64,000 bases of DNA from Chloroflexota bacterium (GTDB lineage Bacteria; Chloroflexota; Anaerolineae; Caldilineales; Caldilineaceae): the NCBI GenBank assembly GCA_018969295.1, contig JAGWYN010000003.1:186001-250000 (forward strand), written 5' to 3'. The stretch's first letter is position 1; every line of letters begins with the position of its first letter. Under the pieces are notes generated by a model. It searched no databases, was not told the DNA's origin, and saw nothing but the letters and a program-made list of their open reading frames with translations. Both the position numbers and the translations under genes were made by a program. Shown piece by piece: positions 16,119-24,181 of this stretch.

Positions 16119-18149
16119 TCAGTGTGGGCGCAGACGGAGCATCCGCAGACCGTTGAGAACCACGATCAGGGTGCTGCCTTCGTGGCCGACAACCCCCAGA
16201 GGCAGTGGCAGCAGAAAGCCGGGCCAGACAATCGGTGCCAAAATGGTCGAGAGCACCAACAACCCGATCACAGCTATCGAAAAAATGACATTTTGGCGGA
16301 TGATTTGGTTGGCTTTCCGGCTCAGCTGCAATGTGAAGGGGAGCCGTCCCAGATCGCTGGACATCAGCACCACATCGGCTGTCTCCAGGGCCACATCGGT
16401 GCCCCCTGCGCCCATGGCGATCCCCACCTGCGCCGTTGCCAGCGCCGGCGCATCGTTGACGCCGTCACCGATCATGGCAACTGTGTATTGCTGGCGCAGT
16501 TGTTTCACCAGCTCCAGTTTTTGTTCGGGCAGCAAGTTGGCATACACCTCGTCGATCCCGGCTTGTCTGGCAATGTAGACTGCTGCGGCCTGGTTGTCCC
16601 CAGTCATCATGGCCACCCGCTGGATCCCGCTGGCGCGCAGCCGACGGACCGACTCAGCGGCTTCGGAGCGCAGCACATCGGCGACCGCAATATAGCCCAT
16701 CACTTCCCAGTCTCGATCGGCCCCCAACGTGTCTTCCACCCTGCTGCGCCGCACCACCAACATCACAGTTTTGCCTTGCCGCTGCAGGGCAGCCCCGATC
16801 ATCCGGATCGCCGGGGAGAGTTCCATCGCATGGTTCAGAAAGAGGCGGTCGTTGCCGATGTAGATCGTCTCGGTATGGGCAGGGCGGGCAAACTGGGCTG
16901 TGATCCCCTCTCCTGGAATGGCGGTGAACCCAATCGGCTTTTCCAGCTGCAGGCCCAACATGCGCGCCTTCTCGATCACCGCCTTGGCAATGTGGTGCTC
17001 GCTCAACGTCTCGGCGCTGGCCGCCATCCTCAGCAGATTTTCAGCGGTGTGGCTGGTCAGAGGGTGCAGATTGGTCACCACGGTCCGGCCCATCGTCAGT
17101 GTGCCGGTCTTGTCGAACACCAGAGCATCCGTCTTGCCAAGCAACTCCAGATAGGCGCCGCCTTTGAAGAGGACACCGTAGCGGGCCGCCGCTGCGATCG
17201 CGCTCAAGGCGCTGGCGGGTGTGCTGATAATCAAGGCACATGGGCTGGCCACGACGAGCAGGGTCATGGCCCGATAGAGGGTGACCGCAAAGGGTTCGTC
17301 CATCCAGAGCAGCGGGGCGACAATCGCCAGCAGAGTCGCGCCGATCACCGCATAGGTGTAGGGCTGGCTGAAGCGATCGATAAATTGCTGGGTCGGGGTC
17401 GCATCCTCGCGCGCGTCCTCGACCAGGGCAATGACCCGGCTGAGCGTGCTCTCCGAGGCTGGCCGGGTCATCTTGACAGCCAGCGCGCCACTGCCGTTGA
17501 TGGTGCCAGCAAAGACCTGTTCGCCAGGGAATTTGCTCACCGGCACACTTTCGCCTGTGATCGTGCTTTGGTCCACGCTGCTGCTTCCACCGATCACCAA
17601 CCCATCCACCGGCAGGCGATCGCCAGGCTTGACCAGCACGATGTCGCCCAGAAGCAGCTGTTCGACCGGCACTTCTTCCTCGACCCCGTCGCTGCGCCGC
17701 ACCAAAGCGGTCTCCGGGCGCAGCTTGCCCAACGCCTCGATTGCTTTGCGCGTGCGCCCCATCGCAAAGGTTTCCAACGCCCCGCTCAACGTAAACAAAA
17801 AAAGCAGCAGCGCCCCTTCTGTCCACTCGCCGATCAGCGCCGCCCCCAACGCTGCGGCCAGCATCAAAAAATCCACGTCAAATCTGCCTCGCCGCGCCTG
17901 TTCCCAGGCTCCGATCAGCCCGGCATAGCCGCCAGCGGCAAAAGCGACCAGTGCCAGCAAGGCGACGGACCACCCTGGCAACTGTTCGCTCACCTCTCCA
18001 CCGAGCCACCCCGCCAAGAGAGCGGCCAGCGTCACGGCAGCCAGAACAAATTCATAGTTTTCCCGCCAAAAAGAGAGGGTACGCCATTCGGGTTGAAAAG
18101 GGGGGGGGACGGCACGATAGGGCAAAGGGGCGGGTGAGGTCGTGCTCAT
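16119..18149 (-). CDS. P1B-4-type heavy-metal P-type ATPase
   Basis: The 676-residue ATPase is predicted to export transition metal ions across the inner membrane. It shows TGES (198-201), the SPC membrane motif (302-304, VVASPCALI) and DKTGT (346-350, with the phosphorylated Asp). GDGVNDAP is present, as is HEGST in the last helices. SPC together with HEG-x-T defines group P1B-4, known for Co, Zn or Fe efflux. There is no N-terminal metal-binding domain; the first 25 residues are only Pro-rich. The HP-locus, usually SEHP, reads SEHH (383-386). Expression starts from a consensus promoter at 18188-18216 and passes an operator-like palindrome over the ribosome site (18163-18177), which suggests metal-dependent control. 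The adjacent genes are unrelated. Confidence 0.93.
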   Translation of the reverse strand: MSTTSPAPLPYRAVPPPFQPEWRTLSFWRENYEFVLAAVTLAALLAGWLGGEVSEQLPGWSVALLALVAFAAGGYAGLIGAWEQARRGRFDVDFLMLAAALGAALIGEWTEGALLLFLFTLSGALETFAMGRTRKAIEALGKLRPETALVRRSDGVEEEVPVEQLLLGDIVLVKPGDRLPVDGLVIGGSSSVDQSTITGESVPVSKFPGEQVFAGTINGSGALAVKMTRPASESTLSRVIALVEDAREDATPTQQFIDRFSQPYTYAVIGATLLAIVAPLLWMDEPFAVTLYRAMTLLVVASPCALIISTPASALSAIAAAARYGVLFKGGAYLELLGKTDALVFDKTGTLTMGRTVVTNLHPLTSHTAENLLRMAASAETLSEHHIAKAVIEKARMLGLQLEKPIGFTAIPGEGITAQFARPAHTETIYIGNDRLFLNHAMELSPAIRMIGAALQRQGKTVMLVVRRSRVEDTLGADRDWEVMGYIAVADVLRSEAAESVRRLRASGIQRVAMMTGDNQAAAVYIARQAGIDEVYANLLPEQKLELVKQLRQQYTVAMIGDGVNDAPALATAQVGIAMGAGGTDVALETADVVLMSSDLGRLPFTLQLSRKANQIIRQNVIFSIAVIGLLVLSTILAPIVWPGFLLPLPLGVVGHEGSTLIVVLNGLRMLRLRPH

Positions 18150-18162
18150 GGCTGTTTCATCC

Positions 18163-18177
18163 TTTACATCTTGTAAA
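18163..18177. promoter_or_regulatory. Palindromic operator candidate at the metal ATPase start
   Basis: TTTACA-TCT-TGTAAA is a perfect 6-3-6 inverted repeat. It lies just downstream of the predicted transcription start (about 18181) and abuts the AAGGA ribosome site of the P1B-4 ATPase gene. A repressor bound here would block the promoter exit, or an RNA hairpin could mask the ribosome site. Confidence 0.5.
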
Positions 18178-18187
18178 CCCTGCTCTC

Positions 18188-18216
18188 AGTATAGCCGCAG
18201 GACAAGTTGCTGTCAA
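18188..18216 (-). promoter_or_regulatory. Consensus sigma-70 promoter for the metal ATPase
   Basis: On the minus strand TTGACA (18211-18216) is followed after 17 bp by TATACT (18188-18193). It is one of the best promoter matches in the window. Confidence 0.82.
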
Positions 18217-18272
18217 TTCAGGGGCCTTTGTCCAGGCCTCCTTCCCATGCTTATAAAACAGTACAGAGAAAT

Positions 18273-18302
18273 TTGGCATACAACAGGCAGCTGTTGTATA
18301 CT
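18273..18302 (+). promoter_or_regulatory. Promoter for rpsO-pnp
   Basis: TTGGCA (18273-18278), an 18-bp spacer and TATACT (18297-18302) lie about 165 nt before rpsO. The gap 18217-18272 toward the divergent ATPase promoter shows nothing else. Confidence 0.7.
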
Positions 18303-18359
18303 GTTTTGATAAGATGCGCTGAATCATGCGCCCGGTACAGCGGTGGTTCGGCTCATCAG

Positions 18360-18407
18360 CTCTGCTTGCACGGCCAGTTTGAAGGCCCAGAAACTGTGGA
18401 TGCAGAG
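18360..18407 (+). promoter_or_regulatory. Nested stem in the rpsO leader (possible S15 autoregulatory site)
   Basis: In the rpsO leader CTCTGC (18360-18365) pairs with GCAGAG (18402-18407). Inside it CAGTTT (18375-18380) pairs perfectly with AAACTG (18391-18396). In several bacteria S15 represses its own translation by binding a structured leader, though the folds differ between lineages. No specific S15-binding feature can be proven here. Confidence 0.42.
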
Positions 18408-18472
18408 CAGCCAGACGCAAAGTTGCCAGACGTCCGAAAAAGTTGGTCTTATACGTTCACGAAGGAGTACCG

Positions 18473-18742
18473 ATGAGTATTGCCAAGCCACAGAAAGCTC
18501 AACTGATCGAAGAATATCGGTTGAGCGAACACGACACCGGCTCACCCGAGGTTCAGGTTGCGTTGTTGACGACCCGCATCAATTCGTTGATCGAACATCT
18601 CAACAAACACAAACATGACGAAGGTTCGCGCCGGGGATTGCTCAAGCTGGTTGGCCAGCGCAGACGGCATCTGGCGTACCTGAAACGCAAAGATGCCCAA
18701 CGCTACCAGCAGCTGATCCAGCGTTTGGGGTTGCGTAAGTAG
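18473..18742 (+). CDS. rpsO: 30S ribosomal protein S15
   Basis: S15 binds the central domain of 16S rRNA early in 30S assembly. The protein has exactly the standard 89 residues. Family features are LSEHDTGSPEVQVALLT (the D-T-GS-EVQ block), INSLIEHLNKHKHD, and GLLKLVGQRRRHLAYLKRKD. GAAGGAG at 18461-18467 gives an ideal ribosome site for the ATG at 18473; a longer in-frame start at 18443 is not needed. It has its own promoter and leader and is followed by a strong terminator. pnp lies downstream, as in many bacteria. Confidence 0.98.
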   Translation: MSIAKPQKAQLIEEYRLSEHDTGSPEVQVALLTTRINSLIEHLNKHKHDEGSRRGLLKLVGQRRRHLAYLKRKDAQRYQQLIQRLGLRK

Positions 18743-18747
18743 ACAGC

Positions 18748-18781
18748 AAGGGGCGAGCCAAAGGGCCACTCGCCCTTTTTT
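18748..18781 (+). terminator. Intrinsic terminator after rpsO
   Basis: GGGCGAG (18751-18757) pairs with CTCGCCC (18769-18775), extended by A/T and G/T pairs, and is followed by TTTTTT (18776-18781). Some readthrough into pnp is likely, because no separate pnp promoter is evident. Confidence 0.9.
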
Positions 18782-18815
18782 GTGGCCACTTTTAGGGAGC
18801 TCTGCAGAAAAAAGT

Positions 18816-18850
18816 TTCTCTTTGTGCTGGGCTGTCCAGCACAAAGAGAA
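18816..18850. other. Perfect 15-bp hairpin between rpsO and pnp
   Basis: A 15-bp perfect inverted repeat (TTCTCTTTGTGCTGG and its complement) surrounds the 5-nt loop GCTGT. On the plus strand no T-run follows. On the minus strand an A/T-rich stretch with six T follows, so it could also stop antisense transcripts. Confidence 0.8.
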
Positions 18851-18943
18851 CAGAACAAAGACAACAGAGGTTGTCCAAAGGGCTGCCAAAGCCTGCAGCA
18901 ACGCAGGTTGCACAAAAAAAGTAGCGGCCGGGCTGGGTTGACT

Positions 18944-19015
18944 GCGAGGTTCGGCATTGGAGAGTGCACCCAAAGCAGAGTTGTTTTGGATGTACTCTCC
19001 AGTTCCGCACCTCGC
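18944..19015 (+). promoter_or_regulatory. Long imperfect hairpin in the pnp leader
   Basis: A 72-nt element pairs GCGAGGT with ACCTCGC, CGG with CCG, TGGAGAGT with ACTCTCCA, and GCA-CCAAA with TTTGG-TGT with few mismatches. It forms a near-continuous duplex of about 30 bp about 125 nt before the pnp start. In E. coli a double-stranded pnp leader is cut by RNase III and is the basis of PNPase autoregulation. This looks like a functional counterpart. Confidence 0.6.
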
Positions 19016-19140
19016 CTCTGTAATTTTCTGGAAACCTGCGTCTGACAACTTGTTCGGTCGTCGTGGGATGCAGCCGGCGTACCGTCCCCAACACGGGGGT
19101 TGCCCGGCTTTTTCAAGTTTGTTCCAAGAGGAAATTGACT

Positions 19141-21399
19141 ATGCAAATGTTTCAAGGCACTCAGCTTTTCAGCGTAGAAGTTGGGGGCAGAACCCTGGCG
19201 ATCGAATCAGGGCTGCTCGCTCCGCAGGCTGGCGGTGCAGTGACCGTTCGTTACGGCGACACGGTGTTGCTGGCCACCGCTGTGATGAGCAAAGACGTGC
19301 GTCCTGGCCTGAATTTCTTCCCGCTGACCGTGGAGTTCGAAGAACGGCTGTATGCTGCCGGTCGGATCCCGGGCAGTTTTTTCCGGCGAGAAGGCAAACC
19401 CAGCGAGCAAGCCATTCTGATGTCCCGTCTGGTCGACCGCCCACTGCGCCCGCTCTTTCCCAAGGGCATGCGCAACGAAGTGCAGGTGATCGTGACGGCC
19501 ATCGCAACTGACGGGCAGAACCTGATGGATCCGCTGGCGATCATCGCAGGGTCAGCGGCATTGGCGATCAGCGACATCCCGTGGAATGGTCCGATTGCCG
19601 GCACGACGATCGGGTTTGTCGACGGCGAATTTGTGGTCAACCCAACCGCCGCACAGATGGAGGCCAGCGGGCTGAGCCTGGTGGCCGCCGGCACCGAAGA
19701 CAACATTCTCATGGTCGAGGCGGGCGCCAATGAACTGCCCGAAGACCTGGTGCTGGACGCTCTCCACCTGGCCCACGAAACCAACCGCAAGATCATCGAG
19801 AAGATCCAGGAGCTACGCGCTGCACTGGGCAAGGCCAAGTCATCTCCCTCCATTTTCCTGCCCGCAGCCGAGGTGAAAACAGAAGTCGACACCCTGGTCG
19901 CCCCTCGGATCGCAGCACTGCTGGCACAGGGGCTGGGCAAGGTAGAACTCAACAGCGGGCTCGATGCGATCCAGGCCGACCTCCGGGCTGCGTTTGCCCA
20001 ACGGATCACCGACGGCACCGTCGCAGTGCTGGATGTCGAGGATTCCTATGAGGCCACCCTCAAAAAAATCACGCGACGGCGTATCCTGGAGAACGGCATC
20101 CGCCCCGACGGGCGCACCACGACCCAGATCCGCCCCATCAGCGTGCAAGTTGGCAATCTGCCGCGCGTCCATGGCTCCGGCCTCTTCATGCGCGGAGAAA
20201 CCCATGTGCTGACGATTGCAACGCTGGGCACCCCGGGCGACGCCCAGCGGCTGGACTCGTTGCTGCCCGGCGAAGAAAAACGGTACATGCATCACTACAA
20301 CTTCCCCCCCTTCAGCACAGGCGAAGCAACCCCGATGCGCGGCCCCAAACGCCGCGAGATCGGCCATGGCGCGCTGGCCGAACGGGCATTGGTTCCGGTG
20401 ATCCCAGAAGACTTTCCCTACACGCTCCGTCTGGTCAGCGAAGTGCTCAGCTCCAACGGCTCGACCAGCATGGGGTCAGTCTGCGGCAGCACCCTGGCGT
20501 TGATGGATGCCGGCGTCCCGATTACAGCACCGGTGGCCGGAATTGCCATGGGGTTGATCCAGGACATGGAGAGCGGAGAATACCAGGTGCTCAGCGATAT
20601 CCAGGGCATGGAAGATGCGCTGGGCGATATGGACTTCAAGGTTGCAGGCACAGCACACGGCATCACAGCGCTGCAGATGGATCTCAAGATCAAAGGGCTG
20701 GACTTTGAGATCCTGCGCCGGGCGCTCGACCAGGCGCGCGCAGGGCGCCTGTATATCATGGAGAAGATGCTCGCGGTGCTGCCAGAGGCACGCAAAAGCC
20801 TGAGCGAATATGCCCCACGCATCTTGACCCACCGGATCGACCCAGAAAAGATCGGGAAATTGATTGGACCCGGCGGCAAAACCGTGCGCGGTTTGCAGGA
20901 AAATTATGGCGTCAAAATCGATATCGAAGAAGATGGCACCGTCTATATCTCCGGCGAAGGGCTGAGCGCAGAACGTGCACTCGCCGAAGTGCAGCGGATG
21001 ACCGAAGATATCGAGGTCGGAAAAATCTACACGGGAACCGTTGTACGGGTAGAGCCCTACGGGGCTTTTGTGAACATCATGCCCGGCATCGACGGCATGG
21101 TGCACATCAGCCAGCTGGCCGACTACCGTGTCGACAAGGTCGAGGACATTGCCAACCTGGGCGACGAATTGACAGCGATGGTGATCGACGTGGACCCGGG
21201 CGGCAAGGTGCGGATGAGCCGACAGGCCGTGCTGGAAGGCTGGAGTGTCGAAGAAGCTCGCAGCCGAGACCGCGGGGCACGGCCCGCACGTGGGGGAGAT
21301 CGCGGGAGTGACCGCGGCGGAGATCGCGGCGGAGATCGCGGCGGAGATCGCCGCGGGGGGGACCGTGGCGGGGACCGCCGCGGCGATCGTCGACGATAA
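19141..21399 (+). CDS. pnp: Polyribonucleotide nucleotidyltransferase (PNPase)
   Basis: PNPase degrades RNA 3' to 5' with phosphate and can also add tails; it is a trimer in the cytoplasm. The 752 residues contain the first RNase PH domain with FFRREGKPSEQAILMSRLVDRPLRPLFPKG and a linking helical domain. The second RNase PH domain has GTAHGITALQMDLKIKG. A KH domain with the GPGGKT loop lies near residue 577, and an S1 domain (about 626-700, YTGTVVRVEPYGAFVNIMPG) follows. The last 45 residues are an unusual Arg/Gly/Asp-rich tail (GGDRGGDR...). AAGAGG precedes the ATG at 19141; an alternative ATG is 19147. The leader carries two strong hairpins (18816-18850 and 18944-19015) that may mediate autoregulation. 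Confidence 0.97.
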   Translation: MQMFQGTQLFSVEVGGRTLAIESGLLAPQAGGAVTVRYGDTVLLATAVMSKDVRPGLNFFPLTVEFEERLYAAGRIPGSFFRREGKPSEQAILMSRLVDRPLRPLFPKGMRNEVQVIVTAIATDGQNLMDPLAIIAGSAALAISDIPWNGPIAGTTIGFVDGEFVVNPTAAQMEASGLSLVAAGTEDNILMVEAGANELPEDLVLDALHLAHETNRKIIEKIQELRAALGKAKSSPSIFLPAAEVKTEVDTLVAPRIAALLAQGLGKVELNSGLDAIQADLRAAFAQRITDGTVAVLDVEDSYEATLKKITRRRILENGIRPDGRTTTQIRPISVQVGNLPRVHGSGLFMRGETHVLTIATLGTPGDAQRLDSLLPGEEKRYMHHYNFPPFSTGEATPMRGPKRREIGHGALAERALVPVIPEDFPYTLRLVSEVLSSNGSTSMGSVCGSTLALMDAGVPITAPVAGIAMGLIQDMESGEYQVLSDIQGMEDALGDMDFKVAGTAHGITALQMDLKIKGLDFEILRRALDQARAGRLYIMEKMLAVLPEARKSLSEYAPRILTHRIDPEKIGKLIGPGGKTVRGLQENYGVKIDIEEDGTVYISGEGLSAERALAEVQRMTEDIEVGKIYTGTVVRVEPYGAFVNIMPGIDGMVHISQLADYRVDKVEDIANLGDELTAMVIDVDPGGKVRMSRQAVLEGWSVEEARSRDRGARPARGGDRGSDRGGDRGGDRGGDRRGGDRGGDRRGDRRR
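21286..21396 (+). repeat. 12-nt repeats encoding the PNPase GGDR tail
   Basis: A run of 12-nt units (ggcggagatcgc and variants) encodes repeats of Gly-Gly-Asp-Arg at the C-terminus of PNPase. RG-rich tails often bind RNA or other proteins. Confidence 0.85.
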
Positions 21400-21406
21400 G
21401 AACACC

Positions 21407-21444
21407 CCCTGGGTGACAGCAGCTGTCGGGGCTGTCACCCAGGG
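21407..21444 (+). terminator. Strong hairpin after pnp
   Basis: CCCTGGGTGACAGC (21407-21420) and its exact complement (21431-21444) form a 14-bp stem with a 10-nt loop, starting 7 nt after the pnp stop. The tail that follows (cgaatcttct) is only mildly T-rich, so it may terminate partly or protect the 3' end of the pnp mRNA. Confidence 0.6.
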
Positions 21445-21461
21445 CGAATCTTCTACCTACC

Positions 21462-22469
21462 ATGCAATCTACCTTGGAAATACTTGACCTGCTGCAGCAG
21501 TTGCCCCCTGCCCCTGGCCTGCGCTTCCCCTTCGACCAGTATCAACGTCACCGAGATGTCCAGATTGTGATGGCACAGCTGGCTGCGGAGCAACCGCAGC
21601 TGCAAATTTTGGATGTGGGCGGCGTGCACCTGACCCGCCACTTCCTTCCTGAACATGCGATCGTGGTGACCAATCTTCGGCAGGACGAAGCGACTCAGGT
21701 CCAGAGCAGTGGGGCCGCCCTGCCGTTCGCAGATCAAAGCTTCGACGTGGTCATGGCAGTGGACACCCTGGAACACATCCCGCCGGAGAAGCGCCCTGCA
21801 TTTGTGCGCGAGCTCACCCGAGTTGCAGCAAAGTATGTGCTGGTCACAGGCCCCTTCGCCAGCCCGCTCAACGCCGAAGCCGAGCAGATCCTGGACACGT
21901 ATATCTTGCGGACAAGCGGTGTTCGCCACTATTATCTGGCGGAACATCTCACCTTTGGTCTGCCCGATGTCCATCAACTGACAAGCCAGCTGGCTGAATC
22001 AGGGTACACGGTCACCGCCTCTCCCAGCGGCCACACAGGGCGTTGGCTGACCATGATGTTGCTGCGTTTCGCCCTCGCAGCAACCCCGGCTGGCCAGGAG
22101 GCCAGTGAATGGATCGAACAGCTCTACAACCACCAATTTTACTGGGCGGACCACACCGAACCCAGCTACCGACAGATCGTGGTCGCCGAGCGTCAGCCCG
22201 CGCTGCGGGCAGGGGCGGGTGCTCGGGCCGCAGACTTCTTTGCCGCCGCGCGCCAGATCTATGGCGCCCCCCCCCTGGACCCGCTTCTCAATCTTTGGCA
22301 GACGGTAGCGGTTGCCCACGGCTTGCAGGAGCGGACCGAAGAGCTTGCTGCTTTGCGCGCGCAAAACGACCATCTTGCCAGCCAGGTGGCAGCGTTGCAG
22401 TCAGGACGTTTTATGCGCACGATGGCCTACCTGCACAAACTTCGCCAGAAACTTCTGCCGAACCCTTGA
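21462..22469 (+). CDS. Class I SAM-dependent methyltransferase with C-terminal coiled coil
   Basis: The 335-residue protein has a methyltransferase-11 type core at about 45-140. Motif I is ILDVGG (a short form of the glycine loop), and ALPFADQSFDVVMAVDTLEHIPP is the typical motif IV/V region. A segment with many aromatic residues follows (FYWADHTEPSYRQIVV). The last 60 residues form a likely coiled coil (ERTEELAALRAQNDHLASQVAALQ) ending in basic residues. Such proteins commonly occur in surface glycan loci, but no glycosyltransferase is adjacent here. The substrate is unknown. It starts 62 nt after pnp, beyond a hairpin, so its transcription may depend on readthrough. Confidence 0.82.
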   Translation: MQSTLEILDLLQQLPPAPGLRFPFDQYQRHRDVQIVMAQLAAEQPQLQILDVGGVHLTRHFLPEHAIVVTNLRQDEATQVQSSGAALPFADQSFDVVMAVDTLEHIPPEKRPAFVRELTRVAAKYVLVTGPFASPLNAEAEQILDTYILRTSGVRHYYLAEHLTFGLPDVHQLTSQLAESGYTVTASPSGHTGRWLTMMLLRFALAATPAGQEASEWIEQLYNHQFYWADHTEPSYRQIVVAERQPALRAGAGARAADFFAAARQIYGAPPLDPLLNLWQTVAVAHGLQERTEELAALRAQNDHLASQVAALQSGRFMRTMAYLHKLRQKLLPNP

Positions 22470-22490
22470 GCGACAGCTCCTGGAGAGCAC

Positions 22491-22511
22491 AACCGCAGAG
22501 CGGTTCTTTCT
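22491..22511 (+). terminator. Intrinsic terminator after the methyltransferase
   Basis: AACCGC-AGA-GCGGTT (22491-22505) forms a 6-bp stem with a 3-nt loop and is followed by CTTTCTT. It lies 21 nt after the stop codon. Confidence 0.55.
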
Positions 22512-22586
22512 TCCAACCCCAAAGCTGGATCAAATATAAGGCCAGACAGATGGACGTTGAAATGAAAGGGGCTGAGCCGCGCCTTG

Positions 22587-24095
22587 TTACAAATTGCCTT
22601 CCCGGGGAAGCAGAGGGCGTTTTTCTTCGCCATGGCCACTTTCAGAGACGCGCAACAGAGGGCTCTCCGGATCCCCTGCCGCCAGCATCTGTGGGGCAGC
22701 AGTCTGTGGGGCAGCGCGGCGAGCCTCCAGCTCGCGTTTAGAGAGGGTGCGCCGGTACGATCGCGGCGGTTTGGGCACCGCAGCCCGCCCGACAAACGGC
22801 GGGTAATCGAGCAGTTTGGCATGCACATAGCTGCCCAGCACCCGAAAACTGGCTGTCACCGGGGGGGCAAGGAGCGCACCCAGGATGCCTGCCGTGGTCA
22901 ACCCCACGGCGACCGCACAGATCACGGCGATCGGGTGCAGGTTGATGCTGTCGCCAATGATGCGTGGAACCAGAATGTTGTTTTCCAGCTGTTGGATCAA
23001 AAAGTAGATGCCGACGGTGATCAGAGCAAACCCCAGGTTGTTGAAACCCAGCTCGCGCATGACCTCGCTGCCCTGGATCATGGCCATAATCACAGCCGGT
23101 ATCATGGCCAGGATCGGGCCCAGATTGGGCACCACTTCGAGCAGGCCGGCCAGAATCGCAAAGATCAAAGCGCCTGGCATCCCGACCAACCCCAACGCCA
23201 GATAGGTCGCCAACCCTACTGTGACACTCAGGATCAGCTGGCCACGCAGAAAGGCCTGCCAGACACTGCCGATCCGACGCAGCAGATCGGCCAGTTCGGA
23301 GCGGTAAGAAGGAGGAAAGAGGTCGTGGATGTAGGCTCGGATGCGCGGGGCATCGATGGTCATGTAGAGGCTCAGGAAAAAAATCACCAGCGCAGTCAGA
23401 AAGCCCGAAAAGATACCGCCCACCACGCTGACCCCAATGTTGAAGGTGCCCCCCACGACGGTGGTCGTCGTGCTCAGCAAATTCTGAATGTAATTGAGAA
23501 TGTCGTTGACAGAGGGGATAAACTGTACCTGCTGGGTATTGGCCTGAAGCCTCCCCACAAACTCGCTCAGCGGGATCGCATAGCCCAACAGCACAATCTG
23601 TGCTGGCAAGCTGCGTATGGTCGCATCCAGCCAATTCAACACCGAACGGGCGGTGCCGGGCACGTCAAAATTGGCCAGCGTGCGCAGCTGGTCGATCAAT
23701 GCCGGCACAAAAATGATCGGAAGCAGCAGCAACCCGAGGAGGACCACCAGATACACAACCAGGCTGGAGAGCAGACGGGGGATTTTGAGACGGGATGCCA
23801 GATTGACAGCCGGGCTGAGCAAATAGGAAATGATGCCAGCGCTCAACACAATTGGCAGGATGCTCCGGCTGATGTAGATGATGTAGATGCCGGCGATCAA
23901 CATGATGACCAACACCGTGCGTTTGGTGGCCAAATCCCACCGTTCCGGCGCGTTGGTCTGGGCAATCTGTTCGAGGGTAGCCACCAGCGGTTCACCGCCA
24001 GCCCCAGCAGCCGACGTCCCTTCGCTGGCTGCAAAGGGCTCTTGTCCGTCTCGAAAGGGCTCTTGCTGCTCTTTGTTCGTCATCGTCTCCAGCAT
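22587..24095 (-). CDS. AI-2E family transporter (PerM-like membrane protein)
   Basis: The 502-residue integral membrane protein belongs to the AI-2E/PerM (UPF0118) family, whose members include sodium/proton antiporters and a reported AI-2 exporter. About eight helices are visible, including LVIMLIAGIYIIYISRSILPIVLSAGIISYLL, LVVYLVVLLGLLLLPIIF and the conserved region GMPGALIFAILAGLLEVVPNLGPILAMIPAV. The family's PRIIGDSINLHPIAVI motif lies near the C-terminus. Cytosolic tails at both ends are long; the C-tail is basic (PKPPRSYRRTLSKREL). The start could be ATG 24095 or ATG 24083, and a TTG at 24119 also keeps the frame. It follows the dipeptidase gene by 86 nt on the same strand. Confidence 0.88.
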   Translation of the reverse strand: MLETMTNKEQQEPFRDGQEPFAASEGTSAAGAGGEPLVATLEQIAQTNAPERWDLATKRTVLVIMLIAGIYIIYISRSILPIVLSAGIISYLLSPAVNLASRLKIPRLLSSLVVYLVVLLGLLLLPIIFVPALIDQLRTLANFDVPGTARSVLNWLDATIRSLPAQIVLLGYAIPLSEFVGRLQANTQQVQFIPSVNDILNYIQNLLSTTTTVVGGTFNIGVSVVGGIFSGFLTALVIFFLSLYMTIDAPRIRAYIHDLFPPSYRSELADLLRRIGSVWQAFLRGQLILSVTVGLATYLALGLVGMPGALIFAILAGLLEVVPNLGPILAMIPAVIMAMIQGSEVMRELGFNNLGFALITVGIYFLIQQLENNILVPRIIGDSINLHPIAVICAVAVGLTTAGILGALLAPPVTASFRVLGSYVHAKLLDYPPFVGRAAVPKPPRSYRRTLSKRELEARRAAPQTAAPQMLAAGDPESPLLRVSESGHGEEKRPLLPREGNL

Positions 24096-24181
24096 TTCCT
24101 GTTTCCTGCCATCACACAACCTTTCCCTCGATCATAACCCAGCTACCCGCTGCAGGTCGCGCAGAGGCTGACAGCTCTAAC

